From NCBI RefSeq assembly GCF_025629245.1, contig NZ_JANZXN010000022.1, positions 72,664-136,663 on the forward strand: DNA of 64,000 nt, written 5' to 3'. The notes beneath the pieces were generated by a model. It was not told the DNA's origin. It did not search any database and saw only the letters and a list, made by a program, of their open reading frames with translations. Source of the DNA: Natronobiforma cellulositropha (GTDB lineage: Archaea > Halobacteriota > Halobacteria > Halobacteriales > Natrialbaceae). Position 1 is the stretch's first letter; each line of letters begins with the position of its first letter. The translations under genes and the position numbers were made by a program. Of this stretch, positions 34,430-44,073 are shown piece after piece.

Positions 34430-35830
34430 GGGAGTCCCGCCGTTCACGGCGGGCGGGAATCGTGTCACTGAACGACACAAACCACCGTTCGACAACCGGA
34501 CAACTCCCGGACACTTATCATACTACAAAACCACGTGTGGCATGTGGAATTGAAACGTACCGCCCGCGTCAAACTCTCCATCCCCGACGACCGGCGGGAC
34601 GACCTCAAACGGACGATGCTTACGTTCCGAGAAGTCGCCCAACGGTTCGCAGACCGTGGATGGGAGCGAGACGAGGGCGGCTACGTTATCACATCCAGAA
34701 CACGCCTTCAGTCGCTTGTCTACAAACAGGTTCGCGAGGACACTGGCCTACACTCGGATCTGTGCATCGGCGCGGTGAACCTCGCGGCCGACAGCCTTCG
34801 GAGCGCGGTCGAGCGCATGAAGGCCGGCAAGAACGCCGGCAAACCGACGTTTACCGCTCCGACCGCGACGTACAACACCGGCGCAGTGTCGTACTTCACG
34901 GACGGCGACGGGCCGGGATACTGCACGCTCGCGGCCTACGGTGGTCGGGTCCGTGCGGAGTTCGTCTACCCGCCCGACGAGGACTGTCCGCAACGGCAGT
35001 ATCTCGGTGGCGACGAGTGGAAACCGAAAGGCGCGACGCTGCACTACGAACGAGACGACGGCGAGTACTACCTTCACGTCACGGTAGAACGCGACGAACC
35101 GGAAACGGAGTTGGGAGAGACCGAGAACGGAACGGTTCTCGGCGTAGATGTAGGCGTGAAGAACATCGCCGTCACGAGCACGGGGACGTTCTACTCCGGC
35201 GGGCTGTTCAATCACCGCCGAGACGAGTACGAACGCATCCGTGGATCGTTGCAACAGACCGGCACGGAGTCGGCGCACCGAACCATCGATCAGATGGGGA
35301 ATCGAGAGCGGCGCTGGAACAACGACGTACTGCACCGAATATCGAAGGCTATCGTTCAAGAAGCAATAACGCACGACTGTTCTCACATTGCCTTCGAGGA
35401 CCTGACCGATATTCGGGACCGAATGCCCGGCGCGAAGAAATTTCACGGATGGGCGTTCCGTCAACTGTACGAGTACGTCGAGTACAAGGCCGCCGAGTTC
35501 GGGATCTCGACAACGCAGGTCGACCCGGCGTACACGTCCCAGCGCTGTTCAAAGTGCGGGACGACGCTCCGCGAGAACCGCACGTCACAAGCGGCCTTTC
35601 GCTGTCAGAAGTGTGGCTACGAGGTTCACGCCGACTACAACGCCGCAAAGAACGTTGCAACGAAACGACTCCGGTCGGGGCAGAAGTCTCCGGCCGGAGG
35701 GGCGACCAATCAACTCGCCCTGAAGTCGGGAACGCTGAACGGGAACGGCGATTTCACGCCTGCCTCATCGTAGGCCAGACCGGGAGTTCACCGACAAACG
35801 CCGGCCTTCAGGCCGGGGAAGTTGATAGCG
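34430..35830 (+). mobile_element. IS1341-type (IS200/IS605 superfamily) element carrying only tnpB
   Basis: The left end contains a hairpin CCCGCC-GTTCA-CGGCGGG (34436-34453 region) and the right end has GCCGGCCTTCAGGCCGG followed by GGAAGTTGA (~35799-35824), the form of IS605-group ends that also gives rise to the guide-RNA scaffold. No tnpA lies nearby. The exact boundaries are approximate because these elements make no inverted terminal repeats or target duplications. Confidence 0.8.
34535..35773 (+). CDS. tnpB: TnpB RNA-guided nuclease (transposon OrfB)
   Basis: This 412-aa protein has all three RuvC residues: Asp205 in LGVDVGVKNIAV, Glu288 in IAFEDLTDI and Asp367 in HADYNAAKNVA. The zinc finger is intact (Cys338, Cys341, Cys357, Cys360 in RCSKCGTTL and FRCQKCGY). 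TnpB is guided by RNA from the element's right end and cuts DNA, maintaining the transposon. The start codon is GTG at 34535 or GTG at 34544; upstream is ACTTATCATACTAC, a possible TATA. With catalytic residues and ends present, the element may be active given a TnpA supplied elsewhere. Confidence 0.93.
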   Translation: MWHVELKRTARVKLSIPDDRRDDLKRTMLTFREVAQRFADRGWERDEGGYVITSRTRLQSLVYKQVREDTGLHSDLCIGAVNLAADSLRSAVERMKAGKNAGKPTFTAPTATYNTGAVSYFTDGDGPGYCTLAAYGGRVRAEFVYPPDEDCPQRQYLGGDEWKPKGATLHYERDDGEYYLHVTVERDEPETELGETENGTVLGVDVGVKNIAVTSTGTFYSGGLFNHRRDEYERIRGSLQQTGTESAHRTIDQMGNRERRWNNDVLHRISKAIVQEAITHDCSHIAFEDLTDIRDRMPGAKKFHGWAFRQLYEYVEYKAAEFGISTTQVDPAYTSQRCSKCGTTLRENRTSQAAFRCQKCGYEVHADYNAAKNVATKRLRSGQKSPAGGATNQLALKSGTLNGNGDFTPASS

Positions 35831-36168
35831 ACGTTCTACGGGCCACCCGACCCGTGGTCGGTTTCCGCTCGAGTCACATCCACAACAGCTGTGCGTGTCG
35901 CGTCGGCCCGATCTCGAGGACGTTCGCCTCGTCGACGAACCCGGCCTCGACGGCGACCTCGACGGCGTGTGTGCCGACGATGTTCGCGACGGCGGCGCGC
36001 GCTAAGCTGTCGACGACGGTCTCCTCGTCGGCCTCCTCGCCGCCGTAGAACTCTTCGGTGACGGTGAACGAGATCGCCTCCGTCTCGAACGTCTCGCCGA
36101 GAATGTCGCGGTCACAGACGGCGACGAGCAGTCCCTCTTCGGTCTCGCGCTCGGCGACGAGCAGCCTC

Positions 36169-36573
<405 letters not shown>

Positions 36574-36585
36574 CTTTATTCTGTG

Positions 36586-37353
36586 TCACTCGAACACCCT
36601 CGTCCCGTCGCGCTCTTCGTACTCGTCGACGAGGCGCTCCTCGGCGCGCTCGCGCAGTTCGTTCGCCTGCTCGGCGACTTCTTCGGCCTCGTCGTACTCG
36701 CCGAGTTCCTCGAGGATCCGGGTCTTCTCCTCGAGCACCGCCGCCTCGCGCATGCCGAGACGGATCGCGTTGTCGATGCAGAACAGCGCCTCCTCTGCGA
36801 GGCCGCGTTCCTGGAGGAAGAACGCGCGGTTGTACCACGCCTGCGGGAAGCGCTCGTCGATCTCGACGGCGCGTTCGGCGTGCTCGAGCGCCGCCGACGT
36901 GTCGCCGAACTCCCACAGCGCGTACGCCAAATTGGTCTCGGCGCTGGCGGCGTGTTCGCTCTCGGGGTCGATCGCGATCGCCTCGCGGTGGGCACCGATC
37001 GCCTCGTCGTACTCCTCGAGTTCGGCGTGGGCGACGCCCTTGTTCACCCAGGCCTCCTGGGCGAGGCGGTCGTCGTCGGCGAAGCGCGCGACGCGCTCGA
37101 ACGCCTCGGTCGCCTGCTCGAAGCGGTTGATCTGGACGTAGCCGAGTCCGACCTCGAGGAGGTCCGCGGCGTCGATGTCGTCTCTGTCGACGTTGTGCTC
37201 GTCGAGGAGGTCCGCGAGGACCCGCGAGTCCACCGGGTCGACCTTCGTCGGATCGACCGCCAACTCGGGTGGGTCGAGGTCGAACCCGTCGTACGGCTCC
37301 CCGAAGCCGCCGCCCTCCGAGAAGCGGTGGCGCTCGTCGTCCTGATCGCTCAT
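36586..37353 (-). CDS. Tetratricopeptide (TPR) repeat protein
   Basis: This 255-aa soluble protein has four or more TPR units, e.g. ADLLEVGLGYVQINRFEQAT, AWVNKGVAHAELEEYDEAI, TNLAYALWEFGDTSAALEHA, AWYNRAFFLQERGLAEEAL. TPRs mediate protein binding. The N-terminal 60 residues are acidic and unstructured. The ATG at 37353 begins MSDQDDERHRFSEGG. The stop lies just beyond the TnpB-remnant end. Confidence 0.88.
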   Translation of the reverse strand: MSDQDDERHRFSEGGGFGEPYDGFDLDPPELAVDPTKVDPVDSRVLADLLDEHNVDRDDIDAADLLEVGLGYVQINRFEQATEAFERVARFADDDRLAQEAWVNKGVAHAELEEYDEAIGAHREAIAIDPESEHAASAETNLAYALWEFGDTSAALEHAERAVEIDERFPQAWYNRAFFLQERGLAEEALFCIDNAIRLGMREAAVLEEKTRILEELGEYDEAEEVAEQANELRERAEERLVDEYEERDGTRVFE

Positions 37354-37435
37354 TGGTCCGGATTGGGGGTCGTGCGGGTTAAGAGCTACGCTCGTGTCTC
37401 GAGGCGATGCGTCCGAGTGGCGTCGTCCATTCGTC

Positions 37436-38254
37436 TCACGCCCGCGTCGCCGCGACTCGCTCGAGGCCGACGACGGCCCAGACGAGCGCGAACCCGAGCG
37501 AGAGTCCGACGACGTGTGCGCGCACCGCCCCCGTACCCACCGCGAACAGGTCGACGGCCGCGCCCGCGTAGACACACCAGCCGACGACCGCCAGCGAGAC
37601 GGCCACCTCGCCGCCCGGCTCACGCAGGCTCGCCCGCATCGCCCCGACGGCGTCTCTGAGGGTGGCGAGCGCGGTGGCACCCGCGAACAGGGCGAGCCAG
37701 CCGAGACCGCTCGAGACGGCGACCACCGCCAGCGCCAGCGCGAGCAGGCCGCAACTCCCGACGAACGGCCCACGCGCGCCGACGAGTGCCTCGCGCTGGT
37801 AGGTCGCGATCGAGACGGCGAGCAGGCCGACGAACGCGGCGGTGACGACCGAGAACCCGACGCCCGCACGTCCGGCGGGCGCGTCGATGGCACCGACCTC
37901 GAGCAACAGTGTCCACTGGAGCGCCGTCAGCAGAGGGACGAGAACGAGAATCGTCGCGAAACAGGCGTAGTAGCGCCGCCGTCGGGAGACGCTACTGAGG
38001 AGGGCGAGCGAGAGCGTACTCGAGAGTGCGAGACCGAAGACGTTCCCCAGGAGGTGGCCGAGGGTGGCGTGGCCGAGCAAGGAGGTGTAGCTCTCGAGCA
38101 CGCCGTCCACACCGGGGCGAAACGCCAGCGACTCGTAGTGAACCGGCGAGAGGTAGACTGCCACGAGCAGCGCCGGAATCGCCAGGTGGACGAGCGCGTC
38201 GAGAGGCGTGAGACGCTCGAGGGAGGCGGCGACGGCGACTCGAGGACGGCTCAT
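37436..38254 (-). CDS. Rhomboid-like intramembrane protease
   Basis: This 272-aa membrane protein has about six or seven helices. A rhomboid-type N-terminal signature appears as GHATLGHLLGNVFGL (H-x3-N), a GxS in AGVGFSVVTAAFVG and a late His in GAVRAHVVGLSLGF. These match rhomboid catalytic Ser and His positions, though the divergence leaves the activity uncertain. Rhomboids cut transmembrane helices of substrate proteins. Confidence 0.75.
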   Translation of the reverse strand: MSRPRVAVAASLERLTPLDALVHLAIPALLVAVYLSPVHYESLAFRPGVDGVLESYTSLLGHATLGHLLGNVFGLALSSTLSLALLSSVSRRRRYYACFATILVLVPLLTALQWTLLLEVGAIDAPAGRAGVGFSVVTAAFVGLLAVSIATYQREALVGARGPFVGSCGLLALALAVVAVSSGLGWLALFAGATALATLRDAVGAMRASLREPGGEVAVSLAVVGWCVYAGAAVDLFAVGTGAVRAHVVGLSLGFALVWAVVGLERVAATRA

Positions 38255-38323
38255 CTCTGTACCTCCCTTCGGTGTGCCGCCCCATCCCGGTTTCGTGTCT
38301 CCGTCTCTCTCGCTGATGCCGGA

Positions 38324-39184
38324 TCACCGATCAGTGTCGGCTACATCGGCTTTGTCGACCGACGCGAGGACGAGAAGCCGCTTTCTCGTCCGTGGGAAGG
38401 CTCGCTGGATTTGCCCTTCGAACAGGTTATACACGATTTTCGCCAGATTCCGTTCCAGTTTCGCTCGTCTGAACTTCTCGGGCCACGCAGACAGGTACCG
38501 TTGCCGTTCGATCCCGTATCCCTGTTCCTCTAGCACTTCGACCAGCGTATTCATACTGTAGAGGTAGATGTGATTGTAACTGTTCTCGTCGTCGCCGATG
38601 ACTGGTGCATCGAGAATGTCGCTTCCGAACAGCAGTCGCCGTCGATTCGTCACATTGAGAATGTTCGGTGTCGTGATGAGTAGATAGCCGTCACAGATCG
38701 ACCGCAATTCACCGAGTACTTGGCGGAACACGACGGGTGAGAGGTGCTCGATGACCTCTCCAACGACGATGACGTCGAACGAGTCGTCGATGTCGATACC
38801 CGTCTCGAGGTTCTGTCGGTAGACGGTGACCTCGTTCTCGGCCAGATACGAGTGGAACGGTCCCGACTGGACACGCTCTACGCTCGGATGTTCTATGGCG
38901 GACACCTCCACGTGTTCTCCGAAGTGATCGAGAATCGGTTTCGTAACGTACCCATAGCCGATTCCGACATCGAGCACTCGTATCGGTCTCGAGTCGAACG
39001 GCTGGCTGAATATCTCCCGGACGATTTCTACGATGCGGTACGGATCGTTGCTCGCGAAGATGTGCCGTCTCCACTCTTCGTCGTCCCACGCCGCGAACTT
39101 CGAGTGAATCTCTTTGCAAGAAACGACGCTCTCCATCACCGCTTGCCGTGTTGGCTTTCGCACGGCCTTTTCGCCAGAAACCAT
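38324..39184 (-). CDS. Class I SAM-dependent methyltransferase (UbiG-like)
   Basis: This 286-aa protein contains the SAM motif I VLDVGIGYGYVTKP and post-motif FDVIVVGEVIEHLSP and ITTPNILNVTN. The form is typical of methyltransferases in surface-polysaccharide clusters. Base composition is less GC-rich than neighbours, suggesting acquisition. I start at ATG 39182-39184; a TTG one codon upstream is less likely. A TnpB-type right end lies 45 bases before the start codon. Confidence 0.85.
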   Translation of the reverse strand: MVSGEKAVRKPTRQAVMESVVSCKEIHSKFAAWDDEEWRRHIFASNDPYRIVEIVREIFSQPFDSRPIRVLDVGIGYGYVTKPILDHFGEHVEVSAIEHPSVERVQSGPFHSYLAENEVTVYRQNLETGIDIDDSFDVIVVGEVIEHLSPVVFRQVLGELRSICDGYLLITTPNILNVTNRRRLLFGSDILDAPVIGDDENSYNHIYLYSMNTLVEVLEEQGYGIERQRYLSAWPEKFRRAKLERNLAKIVYNLFEGQIQRAFPRTRKRLLVLASVDKADVADTDR

Positions 39185-39228
39185 CAATCATGATTATTGT
39201 GGCACCTGTCGATAAAGTCGTCGGCCGT

Positions 39229-39300
39229 CTTGATATCCTCCCCGCGCTCGAGCGCGAGGATTCCTCCGTTGGGGGTTCGGCTTCGTAACCGTTCACGAAG
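39229..39300 (-). mobile_element. Solo TnpB-element right-end-like sequence
   Basis: The sequence CTTGATATCCTCCCCGCGCT with GCGCTCGAGCGC palindrome, then TTCCTCCGTTGGGGGTTCGG, closely matches the right end at 36169-36230 (CTTGACATCCTCACCGCGCC...CGTTGGGGGTCTCGG). No tnpB or left end is nearby. It lies between the methyltransferase and thpR genes. Confidence 0.55.
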
Positions 39301-39360
39301 CGTACTGTTGGCTTGGTGGTGAACTACAGCATTCAAGGCCCTCTCGAGCGAACTATCGGT

Positions 39361-39924
39361 ATGCGACTGTTCGTCAGTGTCGACCTTCCGGAGTCGCTCA
39401 CGGAAGCGTTCGCCGCCCTCCAGGCCGAGTTCGACGCCGTCCCGGGACTGCGTGTGGTCGACCCCGAACAGGCCCACCTCACCCTCCAGTTCCTCGGCGA
39501 GGTCGGCCCCGCGCAGGTGGCGACGCTCGAGCGCGAACTCGCCGCCGCAGTCGACGAGAGCGGTGTCTTCCCGTTTACCGCCCGCTTCGCGGGCCTGGGG
39601 GCCTTTCCGAACCGCGACTACATCCGCGTCCTCTGGCTCGGCGTCGAGGACGGGCGCGACCAGTTCAGCCGCCTCCACGACGCCATCGAGGCGCGAACCA
39701 CGGCGCTCGGGTTCGAGGCGGACGGCCACGAGTTCACCCCGCACGTCACCCTCGGGCGGATGACTCACGCCGGCGGCAAGGAGACGCTCCAGCACCTCCT
39801 CAGCACGCACACGCCGACGGTCGGCGAGATGCGCGTCGACGAGGTCCGCCTCACCGAGAGTACACACACCGCCGACGGCCCGCGCTACGAGACGCGCGAG
39901 CGATTCTCACTCGAGGCGGACTGA
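39361..39924 (+). CDS. thpR: RNA 2',3'-cyclic phosphodiesterase ThpR (2H family)
   Basis: This 187-aa protein has two HxT motifs, AHLTLQFLGEV and HVTLGRMTHA, placing it in the 2H phosphoesterase family. ThpR/LigT opens RNA 2',3'-cyclic phosphates and can join tRNA half-molecules in vitro. The ATG at 39361 (MRLFVSVDLPESLTEAF) is the family start. Confidence 0.93.
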   Translation: MRLFVSVDLPESLTEAFAALQAEFDAVPGLRVVDPEQAHLTLQFLGEVGPAQVATLERELAAAVDESGVFPFTARFAGLGAFPNRDYIRVLWLGVEDGRDQFSRLHDAIEARTTALGFEADGHEFTPHVTLGRMTHAGGKETLQHLLSTHTPTVGEMRVDEVRLTESTHTADGPRYETRERFSLEAD

Positions 39925-40222
39925 CTGTCGGGCCGTATAGTCACTCGAACAGGTCACTCGCGAGGCTTGTGTTTAGTGGCTGCCATCAGCCTGCTGTATG
40001 TCCGGCCTACTCTCACGAAAAGTTGGATGTAGAGCGCCTGTAACCCGCGGTATTCCGTGTGTACACCCACTGGTGTAATATCGGATCCTGGTATACGATT
40101 TCTGTGATGACTGTGCTCGACAGGTGGACAGCGACGTGTCACGTCCTGGCGGCCCGTCGGCGGTGGTGGTTGCGTGGCTGGCCGTCGGCCGAGCGGCCAT
40201 CCACTCGGCGGCCGAGACTGCG

Positions 40223-41218
40223 ATGACCGACCCCGGCCGACCCGACAGTGAGGGGGGTGCTCCCTCGAGCGACGCGACTCCCGACCCCGCGATCACGCGG
40301 CGGGCGCTGCTGGGTGGGGCGGGTGCGACGGTGCTCTCGGCGCTGGGAGCGACGACGAGTCTGACGGCCGCCTCCTGGAACCAGGCCGAACCCGCCTCGG
40401 CGACCGTCCACGTGCGCGTCTATCCGGGCCCGATGCCGGTCACCGCACGCCTCGGGGCGGGACGGCCGGACGAGAACGGTCTGTTCTCGGTTCACCGCGA
40501 CGCGCTCGAGGCGGTCGAGGGGGCGCTCGAGGGGGCACTCACCTACGCGGGCGAGCGCGGTGTCGACCTCGACGCCGTCGTCGAACCCGGCGGGCCGGTC
40601 GCCGCCTCGTTCTTCTCGCGTCTCGAGACGGCGGTTCGCGAGCGGCGAAACCCCTCCGCACAGGAGACGGTTCTCGACGCGTTCCGGGACGAACTCCGCG
40701 AACGCGAGGTGCTCTCGGGGACGACCTGTCACCTGCTGTTGTGGTGGAACCCGTTCAACTACGACCTGGGCTACGGCGGCACCCGCTCGCCGAACGGCCA
40801 CGTCACCGCAGTCGACGGCGAGGGCTCTCAGACGGTCGCGAACGTCGGGGCGACCGAGTTCTGGGACTCGCGGGCGGTGACTCGAAACATCGCTATCCAC
40901 GAGACGCTCCACACCTTCCTCTCGCGCGACGTCGTCAGCGAGGTCGTCGGCTCGGGCTGTGACCACGACCTCGGGAGCGCGATTCGGCGGGAGGAGGGCG
41001 ACGAGACGGTGCTCGAAATCTCGCCGATGGCGACGGCCTACGCCGGTCCCGACGAGTTCGGTGGCGGCACCCGCTTTCACGGCACCGGCTGTTACGACCA
41101 CGACAGCTTCTCGCGTCACGACGGCACCGACGACGTCGACCGCTTCGTCTACACCACCGACCTGAGCGAGGCGACGCTCGAGGCGCTCACCCGCTACCTC
41201 GAGCGTCACCTGGGCTAG
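40223..41218 (+). CDS. Tat-exported zincin-like protein
   Basis: This 331-aa protein has a Tat signal (TRRALLGGAGATVLSALGA) and, after ~220 residues, NIAIHETLHTFL with the HExxH zinc motif (His226, Glu227, His230). Six cysteine-containing positions (TTCHL, GSGCDH, GTGCYDH) may form disulfides. The region around AIRREEGDE could supply a third ligand, but no family is certain. It is likely an extracellular metalloprotease-like protein. The start at 40223 (MTDPGRPDSE) puts the signal 25 residues in; an upstream ATG reads as non-coding. Confidence 0.75.
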   Translation: MTDPGRPDSEGGAPSSDATPDPAITRRALLGGAGATVLSALGATTSLTAASWNQAEPASATVHVRVYPGPMPVTARLGAGRPDENGLFSVHRDALEAVEGALEGALTYAGERGVDLDAVVEPGGPVAASFFSRLETAVRERRNPSAQETVLDAFRDELREREVLSGTTCHLLLWWNPFNYDLGYGGTRSPNGHVTAVDGEGSQTVANVGATEFWDSRAVTRNIAIHETLHTFLSRDVVSEVVGSGCDHDLGSAIRREEGDETVLEISPMATAYAGPDEFGGGTRFHGTGCYDHDSFSRHDGTDDVDRFVYTTDLSEATLEALTRYLERHLG

Positions 41219-41289
41219 ACCCGTTTCCGTCTCTGACCCCCGAGACGCGACGAAACGCCTTTGATCGCGGCCACGAATCTCCGTACCTG

Positions 41290-42288
41290 ATGGTCGATCT
41301 GACGCGTCGACAGGTGCTCGCCGCGGGCGGGGGAGTCGCCGCCCTCGGCAGCGGACGGGCCGTCTACAACGTCTTCCTCGGCTACGACCGGTTCACCGGG
41401 ACGAACCTCCGCCGTCAGGACCTCGACCCGCTGGTCGCGAACGGACTGCGTCCCTCCGAGCGCCACGTCGCGACCGTCGACGGCTACCGGATCGAACACC
41501 ACGACTGGACGGTGTCGGTCCGCGAACGCGGGGCGGACGACCCGGTCGCCACCTTCGCCCTCTCGCGCGCCGACCGCGAGCGGGCCGCCGCCGTCGACGC
41601 CGACCTCGGACTCACCGACGGCCCGCTCGAGCAGCTCGTCTCCGACCTCCGCGCGCTCGCCGCCGGTGAGGTACGGTTCGTCTACGACAGCTACCCGGAC
41701 TTCTTCGAGTACGCCCGGTCGGGCGAGACGCGTCCGTACACGGTCGCGGCCGTCCGTGGCTACCGGGAAGCCGACCCCGACCTGATCGCGGCGTTCGCCG
41801 GCGCGGACCCACGCGACCCGGAGGCGCTCGCCGAGGGCTTAGTCGAGGGCTTTCGCGAGCACACGAACTACGACGTCGGCCGCTACGTCGCGGGATCGGT
41901 CGAGGACAACGTCCTCTTCGGTGCCCGCGACCTCCGCGGGCACTTCGAGTCGCCGACCGACTTCGAGGCGCTCCTCGCGGGCGAGGACGGCGGTCTGTTC
42001 TGTTACGAACTCGCGCGCCGGTCGGTCGACGCCTTCCAGGCGGTCTCGGCGCTCGAGCAGTCGCCGCCGGTCGTCGGCGGCTTCGTCCTCGACGAGCGCC
42101 ACAAACACGTCTACACGATTCTCGTCAGCTTCCTCCGCGAGGACGGCGACCTCGTCGTCCCCGTCACCTTCCTCGATTACACCCACTCGACGCTCTACGA
42201 CGACCTCAGACTCCGTCGCGTGCTGGGTGAGGGTCTCGACGCCTACGACACCCGCCACCGGGTGACGGCGGTCGGCTGGTACCAGTGA
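41290..42288 (+). CDS. Tat-signal hypothetical protein
   Basis: This 332-aa protein starts [20 protein letters not shown], a Tat-like signal. The remainder has no motif I recognise; there is one cysteine and a hydrophobic-beta core ([20 protein letters not shown]). It lies between the zincin and the L39e operon. Likely exported, function unknown. Confidence 0.75.
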   Translation: MVDLTRRQVLAAGGGVAALGSGRAVYNVFLGYDRFTGTNLRRQDLDPLVANGLRPSERHVATVDGYRIEHHDWTVSVRERGADDPVATFALSRADRERAAAVDADLGLTDGPLEQLVSDLRALAAGEVRFVYDSYPDFFEYARSGETRPYTVAAVRGYREADPDLIAAFAGADPRDPEALAEGLVEGFREHTNYDVGRYVAGSVEDNVLFGARDLRGHFESPTDFEALLAGEDGGLFCYELARRSVDAFQAVSALEQSPPVVGGFVLDERHKHVYTILVSFLREDGDLVVPVTFLDYTHSTLYDDLRLRRVLGEGLDAYDTRHRVTAVGWYQ

Positions 42289-42355
42289 GCCGTCAGCGCG
42301 CTCGCTCTCTCAGATGGACAAGATTTTAACCACGCGTCGGCTACGTGAGCGCACT

Positions 42356-42508
42356 ATGGGTAAGAAATCGAAGGGCAAGAAGAAGCGGCTTGCCAAACTC
42401 GAGAACCAGAACAGCCGCGTTCCGGCCTGGGTCATGCTCAAGACGGACATGAACGTGCGACAGAACCCGAAGCGACGCAACTGGCGGCGCAACAACACCG
42501 ACGAGTAA
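42356..42508 (+). CDS. rpl39e: Ribosomal protein L39e
   Basis: The 50-aa basic protein starts [19 protein letters not shown] and contains [20 protein letters not shown]. It is the first gene of the archaeal translation operon; L31e starts two bases after its stop. TATA-like GATTTTAACC lies about 30 bases upstream. Confidence 0.97.
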   Translation: MGKKSKGKKKRLAKLENQNSRVPAWVMLKTDMNVRQNPKRRNWRRNNTDE

Positions 42509-42509
42509 C

Positions 42510-42788
42510 ATGAGTGCAAGTGATTTCGAAGAGCGCGTCGTAACCGTTCCGCTCCGTGACGTGAAGATCGGCCCGAACCACGCAGCGGCCAACGCCGCGA
42601 TGAAGATCGTTCGCGCCCACCTCGCGAAACAGTTCGCCGTCGACGAAGACGCCGTCAGACTCGACCCCTCGATCAACGAGGCGATCTGGTCGAACGGCCG
42701 CTCGAACCCGCCGCGGAAGCTCCGCGTCCGCGCGGCCCGCTTCGACGACGACGGCGAACAGGTCGTCGAGGCCGAGTTCGCCGAGTAA
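42510..42788 (+). CDS. rpl31e: Ribosomal protein L31e
   Basis: The 92-aa protein has the L31e core [20 protein letters not shown] and [20 protein letters not shown]. It sits near the peptide exit tunnel. One base separates it from the L39e stop codon, and eIF6 follows five bases later. Confidence 0.97.
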   Translation: MSASDFEERVVTVPLRDVKIGPNHAAANAAMKIVRAHLAKQFAVDEDAVRLDPSINEAIWSNGRSNPPRKLRVRAARFDDDGEQVVEAEFAE

Positions 42789-42793
42789 TCCAC

Positions 42794-43459
42794 GTGCTTC
42801 GCACAGCCTTCGCCGGATCGGCGTACGTCGGTGTCTTCGCGGCCGCGACCGACTCGTGCGTCCTCGTCCGGCCGGACGTGAGCGACGAGCGCGCCGACGA
42901 GATCGAAGCCGAACTCGAGGTTCCCGTCCTCCAGACGACCGTCGGCGGCTCTTCGACCGTCGGCGCGCTCGTCACCGGCAACGAGAACGGCGTCCTCGTC
43001 AGCAGCCGCATTCTCGAGTACGAACGCGAGCGACTCGAGGAGACCATCGACGAACCCATCACCGAGTTGCCCGGCCAGATCAACGCCGCCGGCAACGTCG
43101 TGCTCGCGAACGACTACGGCGCGTACGTCCACGCCGACCTCTCCCGGGAGGCGGTGACCGTCGTCAAAGACGCGCTCGAGGTGCCCGTCGAGCGCGGCGA
43201 CCTCGCACGCGTCCGGACGGTCGGGACGGCCGCCGTCGCGACCAACGCGGGCGTCCTCTGCCACCCGAAGGCGACCGACGGCGAACTCGACGCGCTCGAG
43301 GAGATCCTCGACGTCCGCGCCGACGTCGGAACGATCAACTACGGTGCGCCGCTGGTCGGCTCCGGGCTGATCGCGACCGAGGCGGGCTACATCGTCGGTG
43401 AGAACACGACGGGACCGGAACTCGGCCGCATCGAGGACGCACTCGGCTATCTCGACTGA
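42794..43459 (+). CDS. tif6: Translation initiation factor 6 (aIF6)
   Basis: The 221-aa protein shows the pentameric repeat architecture of eIF6 ([61 protein letters not shown]). aIF6 binds the large subunit and blocks premature joining. The start is GTG at 42794. Confidence 0.96.
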   Translation: MLRTAFAGSAYVGVFAAATDSCVLVRPDVSDERADEIEAELEVPVLQTTVGGSSTVGALVTGNENGVLVSSRILEYERERLEETIDEPITELPGQINAAGNVVLANDYGAYVHADLSREAVTVVKDALEVPVERGDLARVRTVGTAAVATNAGVLCHPKATDGELDALEEILDVRADVGTINYGAPLVGSGLIATEAGYIVGENTTGPELGRIEDALGYLD

Positions 43460-43527
43460 TTTTCTGGTGGCGCTCGTCTCCGGGAGGGAAGGGAAGATTC
43501 TTCCGACTGCTTCACGCACGTGGAGAT

Positions 43528-43608
43528 ATGAGTACGCGTAGCGCCAGCCAGCAAGTCACGCGCCGCGACGGACGCTGCCTCGCGCACTCGGAGGTCGATG
43601 TCTCATGA
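43528..43608 (+). CDS. 26-aa ORF translationally overlapping pfdA
   Basis: An ATG-initiated frame (MSTRSASQQVTRRDGRCLAH then SEVDVS) ends with TGA overlapping the pfdA ATG (ATGA). In other haloarchaea this position usually holds rpl18a (LX), which is longer and different. It may be a leader peptide or chance; the base-level overlap is suggestive. Confidence 0.35.
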   Translation: MSTRSASQQVTRRDGRCLAHSEVDVS

Positions 43609-44060
43609 GTCAACAACTGCAAGCACTCTCTCAGGAACTCCAGGAAGTACAGGGCCAGATCGAAGCACTCAACACGACCGTCGAGTCGATCCGCGACCGT
43701 CAGCAGGAGGTCGACGAGGCCATCTCGGCGATCGGCGCCCTCGAGAGCGACTCGGTCGTCCAGGTACCGCTCGGCGGCGGTGCCTACGTCCGCGCGACGG
43801 TCGAGGATATCGACGAAGTGATCGTCGACATCGGTGGCGACTACGCCGCCGAGTTCGAGCGCGAGGGAGCGACCGACGCCCTCGAGAACAAGAAGGACCG
43901 GCTCGACGAGCGCATCTCTGAGGTGACCGACCGCATCACCGAACTCGAGACCGAGAGCGCACAACTCGAACAGCAAGCCCAGCAGATGCAGCAGCAGGCG
44001 ATGCAACAGCAGATGCAGCAGATGCAGGGCCAGGGTCCCGGACCGGACGCAGACCAGTAG
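43605..44060 (+). CDS. pfdA: Prefoldin subunit alpha
   Basis: This 151-aa chaperone subunit has an N-terminal coiled coil, a beta-hairpin core (VVQVPLGGGAYVRATVEDID) and a C-terminal coil ending in a glutamine/methionine-rich tail (QQAQQMQQQAMQQQMQQMQ). Prefoldin holds unfolded proteins for the thermosome. Translational overlap (ATGA) links it to the short ORF upstream; ftsY follows 13 bases later. Confidence 0.96.
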   Translation: MSQQLQALSQELQEVQGQIEALNTTVESIRDRQQEVDEAISAIGALESDSVVQVPLGGGAYVRATVEDIDEVIVDIGGDYAAEFEREGATDALENKKDRLDERISEVTDRITELETESAQLEQQAQQMQQQAMQQQMQQMQGQGPGPDADQ

Positions 44061-44073
44061 ACGACACCCCTCC

